From: Gonium pectorale
Taxonomy: Eukaryota; Chlorophyta; Chlorophyceae; Chlamydomonadales; Volvocaceae
Direction: 5' to 3'
DNA: 16,139 nt
NCBI GenBank assembly: GCA_001584585.1
Contig: LSYV01000081.1
Location: 45,171-61,309, forward strand
Shown piece by piece: positions 8,466 to 16,139 of this stretch. Position numbers and translations under genes: made by a program. How positions within the stretch are numbered: position 1 is the first letter of the stretch; every line of letters begins with the position of its first letter. The notes beneath the pieces are model-generated. The model saw nothing but the letters and a program-made list of their open reading frames with translations. It did no database searches and was not told the origin of the DNA.

Positions 8466-10859
8466 GGCTGCCGCTACCTAGGCAGGAAAGCTGGGGGCGT
8501 GCTAGCGCCGGGCTGGCCTCGGCTGCCCCGTAGTTTAGCTTGATTGGTTAGGGGGCACTTGTATCTAATGACGAACAAACAGGGCGAGGCTGACAAGAGC
8601 TTCCATAGCAACCCGCGACCCGGATCCTGGAACCTGTTTCTTTGTCTCTATATCTACCTTAGGGGCATTTGCATTATAGGTAGATGGTCTCTGGCCCTGT
8701 CTCAAATCGACCTGGCATCCGGCTCTTTCCCAGCAGCTTCATTCGCAGCGCTCTGGTCCGGACTGGGCCGCACAGCAGCCTAGACAATCTGGGGCGCACA
8801 TGAATATTGTTCAAGCAGGCGTCTCTCACAACACCAGTACCCTTGACGGTCTCATTTTCTCCCCATTTTCTCCCCATTTTCTTGGACGAAAGGGGTTTGG
8901 GTTAGCGGCCAGCTGCGGTGGCAGCAATTCAGTCTGTCCGTCGGAATGGGTTCTCGCACATGAGCTGCGGTGCGACACGGCAAGGACACGCCGGATGACT
9001 CCGCGGCCCCTCATGTACAGTACATACACCACCGAGGGTGTCCTGGTTGCAAATACCATGTCGCCTACTTGCCTACCTCCACGCCACGTTTGTGGTGTTC
9101 ACCGGAGGCGGGGTTGTGCCAAGACACACCTTCCATTCTCATACCCGCAGTACCCTAGTCGAGCATGCACCGCGGGTATTGGCTGGGCGCTAGGGCGCGG
9201 TAGGGATTCGGACAGGAGTTCAGTGGGCCGGCCCATTATCACCGCCCGTGTTCCACAGCTACCCCGCATTGCCCCGGTCGGCCTTAGGTACGGCACTCGT
9301 ACGTTGTGCGCCCAAAGCACGGCGGGGCACTAGGCGACTGGGGGCCAATCACCGTCCCCGTGTGTCTCCGTTTCTTCAGACACCGCCGCTTCTGGGTAGG
9401 AACGTATGGCCGGGTGGCGCGGCTGGGGGGTAGGTGGGTGGGTGCTGGGTGGTTGAGAGAGTTTGCATGCGTGCGGGAGCGGGGAGGAGCAAACAAGAGC
9501 GGGCAGGGGCAACGAGCAGAAGAGCACAGAGCGGGCCCGCGGCTGGATCCAGCCAGGCGCTGTCGGTACGCCCTGCTACTTGATAGGCGTGGGTGCAGCC
9601 CGGCTTGTCCCCCGCAGGCCCACTCCGCCAATCTTGACACGGGTTTCGTCCATCCCAGCCAGGTCCCAGCACGCTCTTTTGTATCCGCCCTGTACGGCCT
9701 GCCGAAGGAGCAAGCGCCAGCTTGTCGCCACCACGCGTCAGCGCTCTGCCGCACCATCCATCGCCATCACAACCAGCGGACGCACCCGCGCAAGGGCGCA
9801 ACAGGCAAGAGGGCGGGCGGGTAGGGGGACGTGGCGCGTGCGCTGCGGCAAATAAAGGCAGGGACAGTGGGGACCCAGCTCCCTTTCCCGCGCGGTCCCA
9901 GTTCAGGTGCGAGAACCGTGCCCCACTGTCCGCCCCTGCTACATACCTCCCCATCGATACGGGCGCACGGACCCTCCCCCCCCCCACGATCAGACATCAA
10001 CTCCACACGCCCTCTCAAGTTTCTCAGTATGCGACCCGTGAATTGGATCCAACAACGGTCGTACGAGGTACGAGGGCCTTTGAGGGGCTCCCAACCCACT
10101 TGCCAACAGTCACCACCGGCGCCATCAAGCAAGGCCCCACCCTACGGCTCAGGACCTGGTAGCTTTGCGCCAGTGGCTCCTCCACTTGCTCCGCACTTCG
10201 TACAGCGCCGGTCGCTCCGATGCCGCCCCGTGACTTGGTCCCAATGCGTGGAGCCGTGGCGCCGACCCACGGGTCGCGACCCACAGCAGCCGACGAAAGG
10301 GGCGAGCCCTGCACGCACGAGACCCAGCAGGCAGGTGGTGCCAAAGGTGAATGGCCTGCAAACTGTCTTTGGCGCCCATCGGGCCATCTCCAAAGGACTG
10401 GGCGCTTCGAGCGACGGAGCCAGCCTCAGCGCGTCGTCGCCCGCGCCCACAGCAGCCGAGCCGACACAGTGCTTGCACATGCGTAAGCTGCCTCGCTTGC
10501 GGGGGCCGCACAGCCAGCGGCACCCCGCGATGCCGTACCCGAGACCCGTGGGTCCATCGCAGGGGCCGCTTTACGGCCTCCCATGGCCCCGCAGCGCAAA
10601 GCGCACTCAAACGCAGACCCCTGGGTCGGTCGCTCGAACGAGGCAGGCCACACACCCTTCTTAGGGCTTTCCCCCATTGCTGAACGTTCTTCGTGCTCCC
10701 CCACTCAGCCCGATCGCACACAAACTGCTTGAAATTGTTGCAGCAGTGCACAGCGATGAACCTCAGTCGCTGTTCGCGGCGGGGTCCTGGAGCTGGAGGC
10801 CTCCCCGCGCCTGGACTGGAGGCCTGCTAGGAGCAGCTCATAGCAGCTAGATTAACAGG
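8466..10859. other. Spacer between divergent genes, likely holding both promoters
   Basis: The BAR gene is transcribed leftward from 8465 and the low-complexity gene rightward from 10860, so their promoters and 5' UTRs should lie here. I see no clear TATA box or known element. Many open frames exist on both strands, the longest at 9831-10664 plus and 10149-10751 minus. They overlap each other, lack known domains and are expected by chance at this GC content. An unrecognised 5' exon of the right-hand gene cannot be excluded, because TTAACAG just before its ATG resembles a splice acceptor. Confidence 0.45.
8853..8885 (+). repeat. Three tandem copies of an 11-bp repeat
   Basis: The unit CATTTTCTCCC occurs twice exactly, and a third copy (CATTTTCTTGG) differs in its last three bases. 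It lies in the spacer upstream of the BAR gene and is pyrimidine-rich on the plus strand. Confidence 0.85.
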
Positions 10860-13800
10860 ATGGACGGCCTTGGCGGAGGGCGAGCCGGTTATGCCTCGAC
10901 GACGGTGAGCAGTCTCGAAGCGCACGAGCGAGCGCTCGCTGCAAGTGCGTGGGCTGCGCGTTTTCCACTGCCTGCCATGCCAACGAGTAGAACCATGCCC
11001 TCACAAAAGGCGCCATACGCTTTTTGCAGCGATAGCGCCCTGTTTGCTTAGCACCTATTGTTTTGGCGCAGCGTGCGGCAGTGGCGTAGATCTAGGTCCC
11101 GCGGAACGCAAGGCAACAGCGCTAACATGTTTATGCTTGAAGCGCCTCGCTGAGGGGCCGGAGTGCGCCGCGGAGCTTTGCCCAAACCTGCTCAAACCCA
11201 CTTTTCGATCCCAGCGCCGCGGCGTCCTCGCCTCGCAGGATCAGCAGCCTCAGCAGCAGCAGCAATCGCAGTTAGAGCATTTTGCCGCGGCGCGGGAGGC
11301 GGCGGCGCCGGTGGTGACAACCGGTGCTTCAGCGGACAGCAAGGGTGCCTCGCGAGACCCGCGCGAGGACGGCGAGCAGCTGTCCGCGGGTCCTCCCCCG
11401 TCGGCTGTCCCGCCGTCGGCTGAGCCCCTGCAGCTGGCCTCTTCCATTCCACAGGGCGGCAGCGGGGCGTCTACGCCCCCCTTCGCGGCGGAGACCGCCG
11501 GCGCAGCCATGGAGCCGGGGCCGGGGCTGGGGCCCTCGGCCGCCGCAGCCGGCGCCCATGCTCCTCGGCCCTCATCACCGCACCCGAATCACGACGCCGG
11601 CATGATGCCGCCGCCACCGGCCCCCGTGCAGCTGCAACCAGCTACCGCGGCGGCGGCGGTGGAGGCGGTAGAGCTTGCACATTACGCCGCCACGGGCGGG
11701 CTGCCGCCGTGGACCGCGCCGCCGCCGCCGCTGCAGCCGCAGGCAGGGGGCGCGCACCAGGCCACGAGCCTGCCGTCATCACTTTCAGCGGCACAGCCGG
11801 CTCCGTGCAGAGGGGCCGACGACGTCGTCGGTGCTCCGCCGACCTGGCGGCCCGCTGCCCCGTCGCCGATGCCCCTGCAACAAGCGGGTCCGCCCCCGCC
11901 CCTGAACTTTGTGTGGCAGCAGCAGCAGCAGCACTTTGTGGCTGCAGGCGGTGGCCCCCCGCGGCTGGCGGCGGCGGCGTGGCGTCTCTAGTGTTTGGCG
12001 ACGGCGGCGGAGGGCAGCGCCACGGAGACGGCGGCGATGACGTGTCCGACCGGCGCTTCGCTGAGGCGGCCAGAGCGGCGGAGGGGTACAGGTGGGGGGG
12101 GGCAGTTGTGGGCTGTATGTGCGGCGGGGACTGGAGGAGGGGCGGACCCCGGGGGGATGGAAACCCAAACGAAGGGTGTATTACACAAGGGCGCATACGA
12201 TTACGGGCCCATGTTGGCGACAATGCTTGTCCATAGCGGTGAAGCCCAATCAAAGATGAGTGACCGCTCCAGGCAGCTCCCGGGCTTCCCTTCGGTCCCC
12301 CGCCAGCTCCCACTGCTACCCCGCACACTGACGTTGCACCTACTCTCCGCCGTCTCTTCAAGGGTCTAATCGCCAGTCCCCGCCACCCTTCATTGCCTTT
12401 CCCTCATCATGAATAGCCCATCTTCGCTCCCCTATTGCACACCCATGTTGCCATCCTCCCATCCTCCCGTCCTCTGCCCCATCGCCAAACACACACACAC
12501 ACACACAGGAACCTCATCTCCACGCCCGAGGGTCAGCTGGCCCTCCAGATGGCACTGCAGCGCAAGGCCCAAGCCAACGCGCTGGCGGCGGCGGAGGACG
12601 CGGCGGCGGCGCTGCCGCCGGGGTGCGACCAGCTGGCGGCGCGGGCGGCAACGGAGGCGGCGTACCGCGAGGCGCTGCGGCGGGAGCAGGCCAAGCAGTC
12701 GGCGCTGCAGCAGCGCATGGCCGCCAGCCTGGCGGCGGCGCGGCGGCAGCATCAGCTGGCGGATGTGGCAGCGGCGGCGGCGCCGCCGCCGCCACCGCGC
12801 TGGCCGTCGATGTCGCTGCTGGCGGCTGGGACGCATGTGGTTGGCGGCGGCGGCGGGCTGACGGTGCCCGGCTTCCGCAGCGTGTCGCCGTCGGCCACTG
12901 GCAGGGACAGCGGCTACGCGGTCTGCGGTGGCGGCGGCGGCGGCGGCGTGGACTTCCCGACCAGGTCAGGCCGTGAAGGCAGCGGCGGCGGCGGCCTTCC
13001 AGTGGCGGTGGCTCAGTATCGACCCGCGGGTCTGTCCGCCGGCTGGCACGCACCGCAGCCGACAGGCATGTCAGCACTGGGAGCGGTCGAGGGGGGTATG
13101 CCCCACGGCACGGCGCCGTACGGGACGTCGTACCAGCAGCAGACGGCCGCGGCACGGGAGGAGCTGGGCGAGCTCCGACTGCAGCAGCACCTGCGGCACC
13201 AGCACGCGCTTGCCGCCGCCGGCGCAGGCACTGGCGGCGCCACAGCTGACAGCGTTGGCGGTGGCGGAGGCCAAATACCCTCCGCTGACATGTACCATGA
13301 AGCGGTGTCAGCGGCGGCGGTGGCGACGGCGGCGGCGGGCGCGCCTCTGCGGCCCCCAGCCGGACAGCAAGGCGACGGAAGGCATCGCGCGCAGCTGCTA
13401 GGCCGATCCGCCAGCGTCGGTGGCATGGGTGGCCCGGGTGGGGGCATGGGTGGCCCGGGTCGCATAGGTGCTGGCGCGGGTGAGGGCGGAGGCGGTGGTG
13501 GAGACGGTGGTGGAGGCAGCTTCGGTAACCTGCAGCGCAGCGCGAGTGAATCCCAGCCGTCGGCGGCGGGAGCTGGCCATCCGTACGCCTTTAGCGGCAG
13601 CGGCGGCGGCGGCGGATCAGTGCTGGTGGCGGCGGGTCTGCAGCCGCCACCACCCAGGGAGGTGCCTGGAGGGGCCGGCGGTGGCGGCGACGGCGAGCGG
13701 CGCGGTATGGGCGGGCCGGTCTTCACGTCTCTGCTCGCCTCCGCCGGCCTCATGCCCCCGCCGCCCCCGCCGCTGTCCCGGCGGCCTTCTGAGGGCCCGG

Positions 13801-14572
13801 GACTGAGCGCCGCAGGTGGCGGCGGCGGCGGCGCCGCCGCCCCGCCGCTTTCCCACCCAAGCCTGATGGGAGCTGCTGGGGCGGGCGTCGGCGTCTCGGC
13901 GGTGCTCTCGTCCTCGCGGTCCCACAGTAACGCGATGGCAGCGGCTGCGGCGGCCGCGGCGGCCGCCGACTCTCTCATGGCTGCCCCTCAGCGCCCGCGG
14001 GCGGGTTCGTCCTCCGCACCGGTGCCGGCTGGCCCCGGCCCTGCGCCGGCCGTCGCTGCCGCTGCGCCGTTGGCCGCTGCTGGGGCAGGGACTACCGCCG
14101 GCGGCGCCGGTGGCAGTAGCGGCGGCGACGGCGGCAGCGGCGGCCCTCCCGGCGCCGAAGGCTCCGCCCGTCCGGCGGAGCTGGACGCCGCGGCAGCCGC
14201 TGGGTCTCCATCCCTGGACGCGCGCGAGCCGACGGCGGGCCAGCCGCCGCAGCCTACTCAGGCACACTGGGGCCCACCGCCGCCGCAGCCACCACAGCAG
14301 CGGTCGTCGCAGCCCCCGGGCTTTGAGCCCGCTGCTGCGGGCTTTGGGGCGGTCAACCCCGCGGCCTTCTACCAGATGTTCCTGAGCCAACAGCGTCAGG
14401 AGCAGGAGCCGGCAGCAAACCGCAGACCTCCCCAAACGCCTCAACCAGAACCGCAACCGCAACTGCAGGCCCAACAGCAGCCGCAGCCGAGGCAGCCTTC
14501 CCAGTGGCCGACGCAGTCGCATCCGCTGCGCCTGGGGTCGCGGCCCGGGACGGGTCCCAGCAGCAGCGGCAG

Positions 14573-14603
<31 letters not shown>

Positions 14604-16139
14604 AGGTACGCTGGCGGAGGCCTCAGCGCCGCCGCCATGCCGTACGCAGTATCGCCACCGCCATACGGCACTCCCAGCAGCGGCCCATCGCCTTCGCCTT
14701 CGCCGTCAGCAGCCACCTCCCACGAGCTCATGCGCCCGGGGCCGCCGCCGCCGCAGCTGCCGCCGCCGACACCGCCGCAGCCGCCACCCACGGCGGCGCC
14801 GCCTGAGGCGAGTGGCGGGCTGGCCGCGGGTGCAGCTGCTGCTGCCGCCGCGGCTGCGGCGGCGGAGCTGATGCCGACCCGTGGGTCATCCGGAGCATTG
14901 TACGGCAGCGACCAGGCGGCGGCATCGTGGGGTGGACCTCCCCCGGGACCCTCACCCCAGCAGCCGCGCGAGCCTCCGCCCAGCTTCGACACGACCCAGC
15001 AGCCTCACGTCCAGCAGCAGCAGCAGCAGACTCTGCCGCTCACGGAACGCGCCTCGGTCGGCTTTTCGTGCCAGTACGAGCCGTCGACCATGTACGACAG
15101 CCAGGCGTACGACGTACAAGCAGCGCAGCAGCAGCGGGCTCAGCAGCAGCAGCAGTCGGTGCGGTACGGCAGCGCCGCACCGTACCCCGAGGCGGCACAA
15201 GAGGCCCCGTACGGCCAGCAACAGCAACTGCTGCAGAGGCACGGGACGTCATCGTACTATGGCGGCGCCGCCGCCGCCGCAGCAGCGGCCTTTGCGGCGG
15301 ATGCGGCGAATGGCATGCGGCCGCCGTCGGCCGCGCCCTCGTCCGGAACGCAGGCCTTCGCTCAGCAGCAGCAGCAGCCACAGCAGCGGCAGCCATCCAT
15401 GTCAGCATGGGAGGCCTCTACTGGCGGCGCCTACCCACCACCCGACAGCGCCGCTGCCGGAGGAGGTGCTGGGGATGGCGGCAGCTGGACCATGCACACC
15501 CAACAGCCCCCTCAGGCACAGCGGCACTGTCAATGGCCGGCACGCCACCAGCAAGCGGGCGGCGGCGGCGGCTGGGCTGCGCCGCCGCCACCGCACAGCC
15601 ACGAGGCTACTGGCGAGCCGCAGCACTGGCAGCTGCAGCAACCGCAGTACGGCGACCAAGCTCCGCAGCAGTACGGGAACCCTCAGTACGGCAGTCAGTC
15701 GCAGTACGGCAGCCATGAACAGTACGGCGACGGGCGGTCCACACTACCGCCGCCGCAGTCGTACCAGCAGCAGCACGATGCGGCGGCCGCCGGCGGCGGC
15801 GGCGGCTACACAAGCCAGTATTACGCTCCTCCCCCTCCAGGCGCAGTACGCATCAACAGGCTACCCGGTGCAGCCGCCGCAGCCGCCGCCGCCGCCGCAG
15901 CAGCAGCAGCAGCCACAGCTGGTGCAGCAGCGGTCGGCGAGCATGGATTACTACGGGCGGACGCAGCACAGCGGCTCACAAGCCAGTGGCGGCGGCGGTG
16001 GTGGCGCCAGCAGCGCCGGCGGCGCTGGCGGCGGAGGCGCAGGGGTTGCAGGAGGCGGCGGCGCCGCCGGCCCGCCGTTCGACGTCGCCTCGGGTGCCGC
16101 CGCCCGGCGGCGTTCACCGGGCACTCCACCTACAGCAGC
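10860..16139 (+). CDS. Giant low-complexity Gln/Gly/Ala/Pro-rich protein, 5' part (runs off window)
   Basis: I do not recognise the family. Exon 1 (10860-10904, MDGLGGGRAGYASTT) splices at GTGAGC to 11239, in phase. Coding then continues to 12091, and a 417-base intron leads to the last visible exon, 12509-16139. The ATG is the first Met after an in-frame TAG. The visible protein is about 1,500 residues. A Q-rich start (QQPQQQQQSQ) is followed by Pro/Ala-rich sequence. An Ala/Gln/Arg-rich helical or coiled-coil stretch (RRFAEAARAAEGYRN to about 12765) follows. The rest is a very long disordered region with poly-A, poly-G and poly-Q runs, RSAS motifs (13404, 13536, 15931), WG/GW motifs and five QYG repeats (15645-15731). 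Such composition is typical of algal regulatory or RNA-granule proteins; any folded domain may lie downstream. The frame breaks twice, near 11956-11961 (ending in a stop at 11989-11991) and near 15828-15841. The second break is most easily a base error; the first could be an intron at 11831-11947. Confidence 0.72.
12489..12506 (+). repeat. (AC)9 microsatellite at intron 3' end
   Basis: Nine AC units run directly into the AG splice acceptor at 12507-12508 of the intron 12092-12508. The repeat thus occupies the place of the usual polypyrimidine tract. Length change here could affect splicing of the long exon. Confidence 0.9.
15645..15731 (+). repeat. QYG repeat block in the low-complexity protein
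   Basis: Within the long exon, the triplet Gln-Tyr-Gly occurs five times in 29 codons, as in QYGSQSQYGSHEQYGD. Tyr-Gly/Ser-rich repeats of this kind are known from the phase-separating tails of FUS and EWS-type RNA-binding proteins. The similarity is of composition only and does not show common descent. Confidence 0.8.

Noticed and set aside
9831..10664. 277-codon open frame on the plus strand upstream of the low-complexity gene
   Set aside because: It has no recognisable domain, its composition is Pro/Arg/Ser-rich like random GC-rich DNA, and it is overlapped by a 200-codon frame on the other strand. It could at most be part of an unseen 5' exon.
10149..10751. 200-codon minus-strand frame with a Cys-containing start (HCCNNFKQFVCD)
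   Set aside because: It briefly resembled a transposase-like Cys/His motif, but no further motif follows and no exon chain supports it.
13013..14522. Long minus-strand open frames (321 and 301 codons) opposite the long exon
   Set aside because: They are antisense shadows of GGC/GCC/CAG-rich coding DNA; their Arg/Ala/Pro-rich peptides have no independent support.

Overview
This window looks like nuclear DNA from a volvocine green alga (Chlamydomonas, Volvox or a close relative). It is very GC-rich, coding exons favour codons ending in G or C, and genes are split by many GT-AG introns of about 80-450 bases. Long proteins are dominated by Gly/Ala/Gln/Pro runs, and TGTAA motifs (the usual algal poly(A) signal) lie downstream of the first gene. 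No bacterial operons, CRISPR arrays, rRNA or tRNA genes were seen. The species is not determined.

Layout. (1) Positions 301-1806, plus strand: the last four exons of an Argonaute gene, giving the C-terminal part of the PIWI domain. The fourth catalytic position is Asp rather than the usual eukaryotic His. Bases 1-300 are the preceding intron. (2) Positions 1807-6135: gene-poor DNA between two convergent genes. It holds four 60-bp tandem repeats (3397-3636) that read as a Ser/Pro-rich peptide on the minus strand, and a large fold-back with about 216-base arms and a 31-base loop (4045-4508). (3) Positions 6136-8465, minus strand: a complete seven-exon gene reconstructed here as a 379-residue protein with a probable BAR (membrane-curving, coiled-coil) domain and a Gln/Tyr/Gly-rich tail. 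(4) Positions 8466-10859: the spacer between two divergent genes, with no convincing gene. (5) Positions 10860-16139, plus strand: the 5' part of a gene for a very large low-complexity protein (about 1,500 residues within the window, continuing beyond it). It has poly-Gln, poly-Ala and poly-Gly runs, QYG repeats, recurring RSAS motifs and several isolated WG/GW motifs. Two places in this gene need either an unrecognised intron or a one-base correction to keep the reading frame.

The genes do not form an operon, and shared function is not implied by position alone. The most interesting combination is an Argonaute gene, a hairpin-forming locus 2-3 kb downstream of it (a possible small-RNA precursor), and, 9 kb away, a disordered protein with WG/GW motifs like those that dock on Argonaute. 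That link is a hypothesis.
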